From Gymnorhina tibicen (lineage: Eukaryota; Chordata; Aves; Passeriformes; Artamidae), in the NCBI GenBank assembly GCA_013399875.1, contig VXAZ01007594.1:368907-432906 (forward strand): a stretch of DNA of 64,000 nt. Direction: 5' to 3'. Every line of letters starts with the position of its first letter. Positions within the stretch are counted from its first letter, which is position 1. Of this stretch, positions 48,671 through 62,762 are shown in pieces. Position numbers and translations under genes: made by a program. Under the pieces are notes generated by a model. The model ran no database searches. It was not told where the DNA came from and saw only the letters and a list, made by a program, of their open reading frames with translations.

Positions 48671-51600
48671 ATATTTTAGATAGTGTTTCTAATTTCCATA
48701 CAGAAGACTTAGGATTCTAAGATCAGCCTGGTCTCACACACAAATGGCATGAGCACTGTTAGGGCAAAAAGTAAAACAAACAAACGAAGAAGATGGCATT
48801 GCAATTAAAGCAGAGGTCTGTGAAACCTATGAATTAAAATTGCACTAAACAGAAAAATATTATTTGTGACTTGCCTTAAATGCCAATATAAACCTATCAA
48901 AATAGTCCGACCAGCAACAGTATTAAAACTTTTGTGACACTCTGGTGGTACGCCAGCCATAATATATAAGCATTAGATCCAGGTGTGGGAGTGATGTGAT
49001 CAGCAAAGGTGCAAGTTGCATGCAGGAGCAATCAAAGTGTCAGAAATTGCAATCCCAAGGTAAAGAACAGTGAACAAAATTAATACAAGGGACTGCAGGT
49101 AGGTAGAATACCCTGCCTACACACAAAAATGTTGACTATCAAAGTCAAACCTGAGATAAACAGCATCTGGAGCACTATCTAAGATCCCTTTTGGGTGTAG
49201 GTAGCAAGTGGTATAAACTGTCAGTGATGAACTTAAAAAAGAAGATTAGGTCACATTTTTCTCACTTCTCTTATCAAAGAGCACTCAAATCTGGTCATCA
49301 ATGGACCGCAACCATCATGCAATAACCTTACAACATTAGCTTCAAGGTATTGTACGTTTACAGCTAATTCAGGATACGATTTTTAGTGACAATCAGTTCG
49401 CTATTTGCAGTGATAATGATTAATAATATATAAGAAACACAAAGGGTTTTATGAATTAATGAAGTTAGTAAACCTTGATTTTAAAGTTTAAAGGATGTTC
49501 TAACCTGCCAGCCCTTTAAATATTCCTAGCACAGTAATCTCAAATTACCTGATAGACACACACACACACAAACATACATGTATAAATCTGTATGTATACA
49601 TTCAGTTCAAAAGTATGTCTGCCACACACTGTTGTGTGACTACTTTCTGTCATGGAAAATAAATATGTCACTTCTGTGACTGTGTGTACTTGCTCTCACT
49701 GCTTTTTTCGGGACCACAAAAAACCAGAAAAAAAGCCAGACGCATTTTTTGTCACTCAGTGTAAAGGCCTTCAAGATAAATGTTCATTATTCTCTAGTAA
49801 AAAAGGTGTTTTATTTTGAGTGTAGTTTAATAAAAGTACCATTGTTCACCCATGTCTTCTATTATTAGCATTTAATGACAAGATATGAGGGAAAAAGGAA
49901 ATGAAGTTAGTCTGAAGTCTATGTACAAAATAATTATTTATTTTACATTTTTATATATCAGATTCCTGTTAATAGTGATCCTCAACCAATTTTGTGTTAT
50001 CCCTGAGAGGCCACTAGAATTTACTAGGAGATTATAACACAATTAGTGCATTACTGTTTAATGATGCCACTGTACATATTTTATGTATTGCTTGTCCAAT
50101 TTACTAGCTCAGAGCAAAATTATCAGCACACGAACCGACTGAAAGTGATGCTTGTTTGAGTCTATGGAGCAAACTATCACTAAGTAAACAGAAGGGGTCC
50201 AGATATGAGGAAACAAATCTAGCATGTAGTAAGACAACTTTTGGCAAACTTCATTTGAATCTTACTTACAAATAGCAAGCTTGAACATGAGAATCTGAGA
50301 CTGGGCTTACTATGAACTATGATTTAACAATTTATCATAGATACCTTAAACTCAAATTCACTTTTCATTGAGGGCTTTAACCACACAGGTAAATCAAACA
50401 TTGGGACAACAGATTTTCACTTACTCTTTTTTAATTGAATAAATTACACCACATAACCACAACAGGGATAGTTGGATGAGAAAGAGATTTGACCTTTGTA
50501 TGTACAACTAATTATCAAAATGCTTGTTCATGAAACTGATGACAGAATTTTTAAGATGAACAAGTAATAAAATCATATATCTAGTATACCCCAGAACAGT
50601 ATCCACATATGAAATACAGTCTGCATATACATGCACACACTTGAATACCTTCATATACACATACAGGTACATGAATGGAAAAGAGGGGATTGGGAAATTC
50701 TCATTTGTATTTTTCCATACAAAAATGAAGAACGTACAAGAAATAATGATTTAGCTTTGAGATGAGAATGAGAGCAAATCTGGAATGCATCAGCACTTTG
50801 GATGATGCACAAAAATAGGCACAGTCCTTTCCTTTCCTTCAGATATCTTTTCAAAGAGCATTAGGAAAGAAGTATTTTAGCACACAAGCAAAGAAAGAAA
50901 CTTAAAAAGGGATGCACAATTCAAACTGCTACTTAACAGAAAAAGTTCAATAGACAGAAAAGATGTTATATATGCTTCTCTGTTAGACATTCCATATTAT
51001 TTATTTGATTCATCTTATTCCAAGTATACAGGGTAACGTGAACCCTATTTTGAGATATTCAACTTGGTCATTCAATAAATTTAAGCATTCAACACATTTT
51101 AAGCATCCACTTTAATATGTTTACTCTCACTTGCAAAATTGATTATAATTCAAGCTAGCTTCCTGCATTGGTCCAATATTATTATTTTTTCTCAATGGGC
51201 AAGATGTTTCTGTTTGGGTTTGTTTCTTTGTCCAGGTTTTTTAGTAGCGGACTATTTCGTATGTTTCGGTGGGGACGGTTGACAGTTTAGGTAAAATACA
51301 TTACTTTGGTTCAAAACTTCTTGTAAAAGTAAAATTGAAAGATACACCAGGAGGCCATTTTCTGACTGGAATCCCAAAGGCTAAGAACTACTCTTACATT
51401 AATCACTTTAGGAATCAGATTCAATATCGGTACTACTTGCACAGAAGGTTGATAGACTCATGAAAAATGATAGCATATTTTTCTGTAAGTCAACAGTTAT
51501 TTCACAAGAACACACACATATAAGATAAAAATTGCAGTGTAACAAAGGGTCTAGAAACTGAAGTGATTCACTGGTGGGTAGATCTTTCTTAATCTTTTAT

Positions 51601-52483
51601 TCTATAGAGAAGACTCAGAGGCACTAATTAAAAAATAATTGCTCATTTTCTCAGATGTATAGTAGACAGGTAGACAGAAGCAGAAGACCCAGAAAGAAAA
51701 GAAATAACATTCTGGAAAACAGCTTTTACTGAACAGCTATATCAACAGAGAAATGGAACAGAGAATTATGACAATACTCAGGAAACAGGCTTATAAGGGA
51801 CTGAAAACATGTAACCAGGTGATTCTGAGATTGTTATGCACAAATTTGCCCTATATGTGTCTGTCTAAATGAAATTTGGCACAGACTCAGCTAACTATTG
51901 TATTGTGCTTATTGCGGTAGATCAGTTTTTGTCAATCAGCGATATATTTGCATTGGATCTGCGCGCTTGCATCAGCCTGACAGACTTACTATATTGTTTT
52001 AAGTATGGTAGCTGCTAGCAGTATTTTATTCGTAGACATAATTTCTCTGAACCTAGTCTAGTTCAGCAATCTGATCAAATATTTAGATCTGGAATCCAAA
52101 TTCTGAATTCTACAAACAGCTGTGCGGGTGGTGGTACTACTTGCAAGTATAAGTTGAACACCAGCCCTGCCCCAGCCCACTTCACCACAACAGCGTTAAC
52201 ATGAGTAAGAGAATTTCTACTTTATATGACCTGGCACCAGCCTATATATTCTTTAGGTTTTAAGAGCTTCCGTCCTTTATAGGCAAATTTCTCTCAAGAT
52301 AATAGTAATGAAGACAGCTGTATAAACATAATGTTTGCAGCCACCGGTGCTAAATATACTAAAACTCATCTTAGTAAAGAAAGTTAAAATATAAAAGCTG
52401 GTAGAGGTCTGATCAGTTCTTGCTCTAAAGTGATGATTTGAAGTGGAGGTAAAAAACCCAAGGTTTATGAGGATCTGGTTGTA
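48671..52483. other. Unique non-coding sequence
   Basis: No gene seen. A short CA run lies at about 49558-49570. An open frame at 51269-51463 has no motif. Confidence 0.5.
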
Positions 52484-52644
52484 TTACCACAACCTCAGGG
52501 GAGAGAATGGGCAGTCAGGCTTTTTCCAGGTAAACCCAAACTTCTCAGCATGTAACTCTGGACTCTTGATATGATCAATGAAGATTTCTTTTCTATAGCT
52601 GTGCCTGCCTTTTTCATTCCATGTTATTAATGTGGTACTGATCC
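52484..52644 (-). other. Exon-like segment ending in a stop, minus strand (low-confidence)
   Basis: On the minus strand a good acceptor (tgttcattttcctgacag) opens into 161 nt with one frame open to a TAA at 52484-52486. The peptide includes TTLITWNEKGRHSYRKEIF and a PDCPFSPLRLW end. No family recognised, no partner exon and no nearby polyadenylation signal found. It overlaps the same region as the plus-strand candidate set, which makes at least one of the two likely to be chance. Confidence 0.15.
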
Positions 52645-53046
52645 CTGTCAGGAAAATGAACATGCAGGGAGTCATAAGAAAAAATAGTAAACATATAAAA
52701 ATCCCATTGTGAGACAAAAATAAAATGATTGAAACTGTTTCAGTTAGACCCCTATATAAGTAATAAAAACTGTAACCATACAATAAGAACTAAGAAAAAT
52801 AGATTTTTGGTACTACTTAACCCCACATCATAGCTTTAAAAAGCCCTGTTAAACAGAAAGGAACTAACAGTATGATGCTTTCTAACAACACATCAAAAAT
52901 CCTTGGAACTCATCCCTACACATGGAACTGAGAAGCTTTTTTCTAGCTAGACATATTTTCTAAACTATTAAATAGTTTGGAAAATTAGAACATATGATTC
53001 CTTTGCAACTGTGTGCCCTCTAAAGACAAATATATGTTTCTTACAG

Positions 53047-53189
53047 GAAATATGTGCACTTTTTTATGCAACTTCAAGAAATTTTGAGAAGAAAAAACTT
53101 CTTAATCAATCCACATCTCACATTAATACCCAGAATTAGGGATGCTATTCTTCCTAACACATTGAAGGGATCAATAAGAGTGGGAGTTG
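53047..53189 (+). other. Exon-like segment, 143 nt, plus strand
   Basis: A good acceptor (tatgtttcttacag) and strong donor (GTTG|gtaaga) bound 143 nt, a typical vertebrate exon length, with one frame open for 47 codons. The peptide starts KYVHFFMQLQEILRRKNFLI and has a balanced, globular-looking composition. Phase is 2 at the start and 1 at the end, which fits directly onto the segment at 60999. No family recognised; no initiator methionine in a good context is seen upstream. Could be an internal exon of an unannotated or lineage-specific gene, an old pseudogene, or chance. Confidence 0.25.
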
Positions 53190-56100
53190 GTAAGAGAGAA
53201 CCTTAGCATTCTCAGAAGTAATTTACTAGGTGCAATAAAATTATAGTCCTTTATCTGTGCATGGATATCTCTTAAACGTTGAGTACTTTCTCTCTGTTAC
53301 AGCAAAACTCAAGTTCAAGTATAATTTTATGGAGTATATGTAAAAAGTTGCACAAAATTGTCAGCTTAGTTGCCATACTGTTCTCTTACTTGTAGAAAAA
53401 TTAATGTAAGAGACATTTGGAAAAGGAGGTATCAAAGAGCCACGGAGTTTTTGAAATGTTAGCAATGATAGGAAAATATTATTTTCATGAAGTATATATA
53501 TTTTGCCCTGTCACAAAATAGAAATAGGTGGCTGCTCGTGGTGAATTCTGTCATCTCAGTTGAGCTTACACTTCCATGCACAGCCATCGACATTTGTGTT
53601 ATTGTTGATGTGTCTTCTTGGTTACATCCTTCCATTTTGTGACTACAGGTTACTGGAAACAAATATAAACATAAAAAATAATTCTTATTTTCATCTTTTA
53701 TTTCCCAAGCCCCCAAATCTGGGCTTTTTAATTTCATCACCCACACTGACATCTATCTCATATCCACGTTATTCATCAGACTTATTTTGAAGGAAATCAC
53801 TTTGAAATTTACAGAACAGCTAAATGGATAATCTTAACAGCTGTCTAAAAAAGCCTTTTGAGAAAATATATGCATGCTTTGTATGAAATCTTAACTGCAT
53901 TTTTGTGAACAGTTTACAGGGAAAAAACCCTAGCATTTAATTTGAACGGATGGCATTGCTTTCCTCTTCCCATGACAAATGACGTTCAGATGTTTTTAGT
54001 GCCAGATCAAAACTTGAACTAATTTTTGCTGAATCTATTAATTTTTCACTTATTCTTCTCTAGAGCATGATGCACTTGTGCTTTGAGATGCTTGCTTTCC
54101 TAAATATTAAACCTAAGGCATTTATTCACCACTTGCACCTTCAGTGATTTTAATGAAAAATCTTTGTGAAGAACATCATGTAACTGGTGCTTAATTCTTT
54201 GGCAAATATCTCTGGAGGCTACAGATGTGTGACATGTATTATATATATCGATTTCTTAACTTAGTATGCTTATTGGACAACATCTGCAAAAGACAGTAAA
54301 GACCCTGATGGTTTAATTTAAAACCAAATGATATCAGAAAATACAAAACTTAAAAATCAGTGAGCTTCAAAGACTAGAAGAGCCCAAACTCTAGTCCCAG
54401 GAAATTCCAATTCTCAGGAAAATAATAAGAGGCTTTATCCTAACAGTTAAAGACATACTATTTGACATACTATTACCATAGCATCCAAGTCCTTACCTAA
54501 ACCTGTAAAATTATCCACTGCAAATAGCATATAATATTGCAATTAGTGTTGTTTGTGTATATTAGTCACTTATTACTAAAACTAATTAGTTTTGAAAAAA
54601 GAGTCAAGTAAAAAAGTTAAAAATACACATATTTTGTTATGAAAGGATGAGAACTCAGGCACTTCAGTGTAAAAACTAATTACGTGATGGTTTCAGATTA
54701 AAAGAAGGGAGAGTTTGTGTGAAAAAACTTTTTAATGTGCAATAATGATAAAGGTAGAAGTCATAAGTTGCCTGATTTGTAACAAAATAAATAAATTTCA
54801 GGTTTTTTCTACAAGATGTTTCAAACCTGACTTTGGTAAATGTGCTTGAGTTTAGGTTTGTATTCTCAAGCCAAAGTTTGTGTCAGTAGGACTCAAAGTA
54901 CACGCGATTCCTCCTGATCACACCCATACCAGCTCTCAGCAGGAAATAACTAGGACTTGCCAAACACACCTAAATCCTTTGCTACTCACACTAACTAGTG
55001 TGTATGCCTGACCTTACTTGTTTACTATATAAACCTTCAGCATGTTATCTGTGAGGAGAAGCCATTTTTCTCCGAGTATCCACGCAGAAAGATGTCTGCT
55101 GTGGTTGTTGGGACAGGCAGTGCCTAAGAAAGGTGTTTTCTGTAACTGGAGGCAGAACTCCCACCCTAATACTGGCCCTAATGCCTAACACATGCAGCAC
55201 TAGGAGCACGTACTTCTTTTACCAATGCAGTCCAACAAGTCTTTCTGGGATTAAGAAGATACCAGGGTGCAAGTATGTATTATACATTGTACCTCACACA
55301 CTTTTTCTTCTCTTGTCTCATGCATCCCAAACTGAACAATTCACCTCAAAAGTTAGTTATCAGATTATTTCAGGATAATCAGAAGCTCAGAGGGTTAAAC
55401 CTCATACACAGTTTTGTTCTGGAAATAAGCTTATTAGAATATGTTGGTGTGTTTACTGAGGACACCAGAAAGGTGTTCCACTGGGACAAGGAATTTTAGA
55501 AGTCAGTTGTCACAGGAATGTTTCAGCAGCCTAAATTTAAGGTGCATGGGCTGCCTCTAATTTGCAGCCACACTTGCCAGCTTTTCAAACTGCATCACAT
55601 ACTAAATACCCATAGCTAGAGGGCATGGGCAGGAACACTGTTTTCCCCACTAAATCTGTAATTTGCTCTTTATGTACAGAATGGATCATGTCCCCTTTTT
55701 ACTTCTTTCAAGCAGTGGTCTCTCTGACTCCCTTTCATGACCTATTTCACCCAGCTTCAGCCTGTGGGAAAACATCAAGTATGTAATCAAATGTAATAAA
55801 TCCTAGAATTCAGGATATTATACAGTGGTCTTTGGCTGCCTCTCAAAATAATGTTTCACACTCCTAATAGCTCTCACATGTGCTCTCCCTCTTTCTTGGC
55901 ACAGAAGATACCCCTTGAATCTTGAAATGCCACTTATATCACTTCTAAAATCTCTCCATTCCAGACTTTACCTCACAGGAATTTTCAGCAAACTGTCAGA
56001 CAGGGAAAATGAAAACTTAAATGCTTTCAGAAAAGTTTGAATAGTATGAATTCTTCAAAAGGCTAAACACATCTGGTTTTTCATCAGCAGTTGCACATAT

Positions 56101-59100
56101 GTCTAACAGTAAGCATAAAGGAAATGTGTGCTGACAAGGGCATTACACGACAGAATGAGACTGAAAAGGTAACAAATTTAAAGCTACTTGGCTCCTTCAG
56201 GAGTTCCTGAAATAGATTTTCTGGGCTAATTTTTATGCCAACATGTGACCTTCTGTAGTCAAACAATTCCGTATTTTTTATCTAATTGTAAGGAATCATT
56301 CAGACTTTCAAAATACTAAAGTTTAAAAAGACTTCTTGTATTGAAATAGACTATTTAAACAAAATAAATAAATTCCTTTTTGCTGTGCTCAGTGCAGTGG
56401 TGTGGCCTGATTGTCTGCCAAAGTCTAAACAAATTGGAGAAGCAATTTCATCTTTTATGCTCAACTCATTGACAAAAAATATTTGTGGGGGAAACAGTGA
56501 CATCATTTACCCTATTTACACATTGGTCTTCAAACTCTTATCCTCAGTTGCTGCTTTCTTTTGTCTTTTTAGCTTTTTTGCCAAAAGGTAAGTCAGTAGC
56601 AGAAGATCATTTCTGTGTGCTTACCCTACCTTAAGGCCTGGTTTTGTCTCCCCTTGCTTCTTCGAAAAAGCAGGAAAGAAATCCAGAGGAAATATGCCTG
56701 CCTGAGACATCGGTAATAGGAATGAGTTTGATAAGTTACAGTTGTTGCTTGGCCATTGATTTGGGCCCAGGGCTGAGAATCCCTCTTAGGACCTATATGT
56801 CTGGCTTGATGTTCTCCTTCAAATGTGTCAGCAGAAAAAAAGAGAAAGGAAGATATATTACCCTTTCCAGTAATCTGAAGATATAAAATATGATTCACTT
56901 TTAGCCAGCTGACACCCTAACCCATGGCTGTATTTGTAAATTGTTATCTGTATATTCTGGCAGATTCATCCCTTTGCAGACCTTTTCTCAGGGAGACTGG
57001 TGAACAGTTCTGGAGAAAGCAACAAAGCACTCCAGCATATGTTCTCACATGAAGATGAAGGCATTAAAGATTGTCATTTTGGCTCTTCACAGATCTCTCC
57101 TGAGATCCTGAAGATGCAGCATTACAGTTCAGGGCCTTGTCCCCGAAATGGATCATGATACAGGAAGACAACCCAATAAAACAGTGTATAGTGAAAGTAC
57201 CTTGTTTTAATGGGAATAAAAAAAATCTTCCCACTTAGTTTTTACACAGAAATAGTATTTAACTGTTAAATATATATTTTTTTTAAAATTAAAGTCACTT
57301 TTACATTATGAATTTGAATCCATAAGTGCAGTGACTGCATTTTAAGGCTCCATTTAGTCCCTGGGATCTTTCTGAGCAAAGGTAGTCAAAAGAATTACTG
57401 TGTATCACCAGAACATGTGATAGAACATGAAAACATGAACTTCAACAAAACGTTTTAAGAAGGTAGAAAGTTTGTTTTCACGAAGTTTTCTTCAGTTTTA
57501 TAAACTTTATTTGCTGTAGACTATTATGAATAACAACAGTTAAATAGGAAAGAAGCAAGTGAGTAGATGAATGTGAAATAAACATTTGCAAGGTATCTCT
57601 GCTATGACTTGAGGAAAAGTCTTTTTTGTAATTACACAGTGATTAACAATTGTGTTTGTATTTTCTTATCTTGGTGTCATAAACATCCCCCTTTTTGAAG
57701 CTGGCATTAATATGAGCTTTGAAAAAGAATACCGATAGCTCTTTTGAATGTTGAACAATATTTTCTTTGAGGATTATGGAAATTAGTTTTAAAGTCTCAT
57801 TAAATGATAATTTTAAAACCAACTCTAAAATCAAACTAAAAATTCTTTGCTAAAATTCAGATCAGTGGAGCATGAACTTGGTAGGTAACACGTTGCTAGA
57901 TATGGTGCTCATACTTCTATATTCTGTAAATATTTTATTTGCATCCAATATTTTCAATGCACTAATTGTCTAATATGCTAATTAATTATTTTCATAATAT
58001 ATTTATGAACCAATTTATATATTCTTGCTGTTAAATACAATTTTAACTTTTTGTAGGGAAATTAGGCTATGCATCAAGAGAACGTGATAGCCAGATACTG
58101 ACAGGAATATAAGTAATTGGTTTTTAAGACAGTGTAATGGTATTTAAAATATAATTAACTATAAATTGGATTCTTTAACCATCCAATCACTGCTTACAAT
58201 CCTAGTACTGTGGTAACACTATGTTTTTCAGACAGAGCAAAATTTAAAGAGTTTATAAGCTTCTTTTCTTATCATGAGATACGTTAAACATGTCACAATT
58301 GACTATGTCAAAATGTGTGTCAAATTAGACAGCCACTAAACAGATTTATTGTAAAGCCATTTAAAATATCTTTCAAAGGAGCCAGGAGGGAACTGTAGAA
58401 ATACTTGATAAATCATAGTAATATTAAAGAATGTCAGAAGTAAGCTTGTGGGGATTTGAGTTTGGGTGTCTACTCACTTATTATCAAAACACATGAAATT
58501 TCCTGCCACATCTGAGAGGGAGAGAAATTGCACTAGTCAATGCATGTATTAAAGAAAATAAGAAAGCAGCAGCCCCCAAAAGGCAAATAAAGCCAAGAAA
58601 GAAGTTGGAAGATGAAGATAACACACTATTCCCAGATGAATCTTGCAATATTTGTTTTCCATTCATTTTTATTTATTGAGAATTGGGTTCCTTCATAAAT
58701 ATAGAAACAAAATTACACATAAATGAAGAAAAAAAGATAAATAACCTTGGACACTTTGTAGATTGTTTACAACAATCTGTTTCAACTGAGTAGTAAATCA
58801 AAAGCTGCTCTGTTTAATGTCAACAGATTTCAGGTTCTGAACTTCTGCTTCAGTCTAGAATTTATTAACTATGTAAATATCGTTAATTGTAAATACATTA
58901 TTAAATAGAAACACTAACAAATCTTCCTATGTTCATATTTCATTCTTCTTTGGAGATCTCCTTATTGTTTGCCAGGAATTACTTTAATTCTTTGGAACAT
59001 TTCAGTGATGAGCAAACCTTTCAAAAAGAACACCAGTGCTTTGATTTATTTTGAAGTCATTCTCATTAAACTGTGTACTGCTATATTGAAATACATGATT

Positions 59101-60998
59101 ACTGTAAAAGTGCTGACACAAATATTTTTTCATATTACTCTTTAAGTTAGTTGATTTTCTGTGAATGTTAAATCAAGGACATGAACATACACTTCATCTG
59201 CATAGAGATGAAGGTGCTTCATATATTCATTATTTCTTCCTCTCTTGTCAGTTTTATGTATATAGATTTTTTAAAGTATATGTACTAAGCAAGTTCTTAA
59301 TAAAACTAGCAATTTTATAACTCTACAGCACTGTAATTTTTTTTTAAAGTTCAATTAGAGGAATAAACACCTCTTTTAGTAATAACTGTACTAATAGACT
59401 TTCCTGTAAATATTTCAGCACAGTTGAATAAACTAATACTAACATTTATTTTTAGCCTTGATGTGTCTGATTTTTAGTTGAGAAATTTTTCTTATTTAGC
59501 ACCTGCTTAAGGCATTTGTAATTTTCTATGAAATATTTGGAACAAAGTCTGTTAGGTTTTGCTCAATAAATTATTCCTTATTTTTTATTCTAAATGGTGG
59601 ATTATTGCTTTTCAGATCAATTTGAACTTTACATGAAGGACTTTCTGTATTTGGAACATTGGCTATAAACAGCTTTAGAGTGTGTTAGAAGCATGCAGAC
59701 TGATTTTAAATACATTTTAACAGAGGTTAGTCAACACGTTATTCTGTTAATGTTTCTATAGCCAGGTACTGTATGTACTTGTGGTTTGCATATCTGATTA
59801 CACTCTGGTCTGCTAATAGTGACTGAATAACATTTTTTTAACTGGAATACCACATTCTGAGGGTGTGAATGAGGTTGGACTTTGTGATGAATATTCTGGT
59901 CATTATGTCTGATTCTGAGAATTTGCATATATGAAATTGTAATGAAAATTAGAAAGAAAATAATTACTATTACCATAAAGTGTCATATTGTTATTTAACA
60001 GACTTTTTCTTTCAATCTGTAACCAAAAAATTGTATCAAGAAACATATGTGGTGAAAAAAATTTGAATACCACATAGGAATTACCTTCAGTATTATGATT
60101 ACTCCAGTAGCTTTTGACTTCTTCACATACTGCAGAACATACAAAAAGAGAATTTTCTCAAATTTTATCTGTTTTTAACTTTTGAGTTCTCCATGTTCTG
60201 ATACTGTCAAAAGGATTTAGACTTTTTTTTCAAATTTTATGGATTTTTTGGATATCCTTCATCAATATCATAAAAATAATTATCTGGTTACCTGTTAAAA
60301 ATTATTTAAAATATGTTTGGTTAGCTGGTTTGGTTTTTTTGTTGTTTTTGTTTGTTTGGGGATTTTGGGTTTTTTTTGTAAAGTAAACCAATTCGCTTTT
60401 CATTCTTCTGTTAGCACTACTTCTTGGATCTCATCTGACAAGCTGGGAGGTAAATTAGCATCGTTCTTTGGGTATCATTAATGAAGAAAGTGCCAGAGAG
60501 CACTGAATTTTCTTTCTTACTAACTTGTATAGTGTTAGTTATATATGCTCATTAAACTTTTTATTTTCACTGAAAAGAAATATTGTTCTTCTTGTCTTCT
60601 AAAGATAGTGTAATCCTTTTCTAGCCATAACTATGCAGATTTCACAGCACCACTGACTGTTTCCAACACATATCTACAAATAAGACTAATCATTCTTCCA
60701 ATTTCCTTCTGCAATATGTGACTTGCTCAAATATTTTGGGAAATATATCAAAACAACAGTACTATCTACCAAGTCTTTATATTTGAATTCCTTAAATTAT
60801 TGGAAGATTTTTCTTGATTATTTTCTTTGCAGTGACACAGGCCTTTACTTCTTGAATAATACAGTTTTGGAGAAAAAAGTAATCTCTCCTTTAGCAAAAG
60901 AGGTCTCATTAATTCTACAACTAGCAGCAATAATTCCTGCACTAACAATCTGCATACAATTTGTACATCCAAGCACTTGAACTTTTTCTACATTCTAG
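53190..60998. other. Unique AT-rich non-coding sequence
   Basis: About 7.8 kb without a supported gene. It holds a TATA-containing LTR-like stretch (54880-55110) and a micro-exon-like splice pair (56573-56587). Confidence 0.45.
54880..55110 (+). promoter_or_regulatory. Promoter-like or LTR-like stretch with TATA box
   Basis: A clear TATA box (CTATATAAACC, about 55026) sits in a stretch less AT-rich than its surroundings, followed by 'aagccatttttctccgagta', reminiscent of an LTR U3/R junction. No polyadenylation signal, termini or target duplication were found, so I cannot claim an LTR. A stand-alone promoter is possible, but no gene follows. Confidence 0.25.
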
Positions 60999-61067
60999 AT
61001 GCAAATACTGAAGATTTAAAGGCTAGTAAAGTGGAGATTTTCAGATTGCCACAAATGAAAACAAAAG
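60999..61067 (+). other. Exon-like segment, 69 nt, plus strand
   Basis: A strong acceptor (actttttctacattctag) is followed by 69 nt (a multiple of three) open in only one frame, phase 1 at both ends; the peptide starts ANTEDLKASKVEIFRLPQMK. The donor (AAAAG|gtgggg) is weaker. A second donor 27 nt later (AAAAG|gtaaat) would include an in-frame stop. Phase fits the segments at 53047 and 61860. Confidence 0.22.
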
Positions 61068-61859
61068 GTGGGGACATCTAATTAACGAGAAAAGGTAAAT
61101 GAGAAAGGCTATTAGAAATGAAAGGAGAGAGAAGCAGAGTCAAAATTAGTGGAGACCCTGAGATATCACTTTGACAGTGATATTTTCAAGAAGAAAGAAG
61201 AAAGGTAATAGATAGGAAAGACACAAAGAAGCTGAGACTAGCAAGATTATGCAGTACAGGATTGTCTTTCAACATAATTCAGAACAAAAACATCTGACTT
61301 TTCAAATGGAATATCTTCCTTCAAACACAGAAAATAGCTGGAAGCTCTAGGACTGCTTATTAGGTTTTGGTTGAATTTTATTATATTGGTCCAAATCCCT
61401 AAGCCTCAACTGATGTGGGTTCTGCTTGTGTGAGAGACTCTTATTAGCATAGCACTGCTACAGATTTTATGTGTGTTTAACAGCTTTCAAAGTATTTAAT
61501 TTTATCTTGGAATGAAAGCAAAACATTTTGTGAGTCTGAGTGAAACAGAGTCAGATTACTTGATCCTCAAGTTTCACATTAGTCCTTCTGGTCAGAAGCA
61601 AAATACTGTCAAAAATCTCATTACAGAAATATTCATAAAAATCAATAAATCACTGCAGAATGACTTGACTTTGAAAAACCATGTATTTTGACAGATTACA
61701 GGTTGTCAAAGGTATTTCGGCGATTTATACTTGTCAGTTTAACATTTTCTGTGGGGTTGTGAAACTCAGTCCTTCCTTTACACTCTCCCTCTGAGACCTC
61801 ATTTCTGAACACAGATATCTACATTTTAGTTTTCTGTAAGCTTAGGAGTGAGCTAACAG

Positions 61860-62020
61860 GTCTCTGTGACTGGAGCCGGAAGAGGAAACTACAACAAAAG
61901 TTTTGTGAAGCAATAAACATAGCAAAAGATGAAGAAACATTTGGAAAATTATTGTCTTTAATGAAATACCACCCTGAAAGGTTTGAAGAGTTTGCATCAA
62001 GTTCTAGCTCACTTCATTAA
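61860..62020 (+). other. Possible terminal exon, plus strand
   Basis: After a modest acceptor (gagtgagctaacag) one frame is open for 52 codons to a TAA at 62018-62020, and an AATAAA follows at 62031-62036. The peptide runs LCDWSRKRKLQQKFCEAINI then AKDEETFGKLLSLMKYHPER and ends in a serine run before LH. It reads like a charged, helical C-terminus. It starts with two bases of a split codon, matching the phase of 60999-61067. No known protein was recognised. The stop and polyadenylation signal being only 10 bp apart is unusually tight for a real gene, which argues for a pseudogene or chance. Confidence 0.25.
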
Positions 62021-62612
62021 AATACATGGGAATAAAATGTAGATATCTTTGAACTTAACATATAGGAATACTGGGTCTTTACCCTGCCTAAAGTTTTTAC
62101 ACAAAGAGGAAAATGCACAGGTATGCACACACACAGAGATATTTTTATATTTTTGTCCATGCTTTTAATATTTTCAGTGATTTTTTTCTAAATTAAACTG
62201 TGGAGGTAAAAATAAAAGATTGATATTATATGATACAGACATTGCAGAAGTTTTCTTGAATATTACCAATCCCTGTAATTTAAGTGGCAGATAATGAAAC
62301 AAACATTTGTTGTAAGGGGTTTTATGGACAGCACATTCTGTTTCAGTGTAGCCAAACACTCAGAGAAGTTAGAACTTATACTGTGGCGCCATTAATAGTT
62401 TTATGTGCTGAATATACTTTTCATATCATTAAAGTTTCTGATTCTTATGTCTGGTATTCAAATGTTGAAAAAATATGATAACACATGGTATAGATATTTT
62501 ATTAAATTGCCTATGAATAACTATTTATAGCACATGTAAACAAGTATATTAGATGGACTATAGCAATATTAGCCAATGTAATATGCACACAAGCTCATCT
62601 ATTTTTCTACCA

Positions 62613-62636
62613 TGCCAAAATGCCAAAATGCCAAAA
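62613..62636. repeat. (TGCCAAAA)3 minisatellite
   Basis: Three perfect 8-bp units in a row. Confidence 0.93.
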
Positions 62637-62698
62637 GTATGTTTGGAAATATAGAAGGCACGGAATACACTGTTCCTTCATCCAGGCTGTCATTGAGA

Positions 62699-62762
62699 AT
62701 TGAATTTATATATAAAATATGTAGAAATATATATATATTTTATAAAATTGAATTTATATATT
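62699..62762. repeat. AT-rich direct repeat with TA run
   Basis: The block ATTGAATTTATATAT occurs at 62699 and again, nearly complete, at 62747 (48-bp offset), with a TATATATATA run between them that can fold back on itself. Confidence 0.8.
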
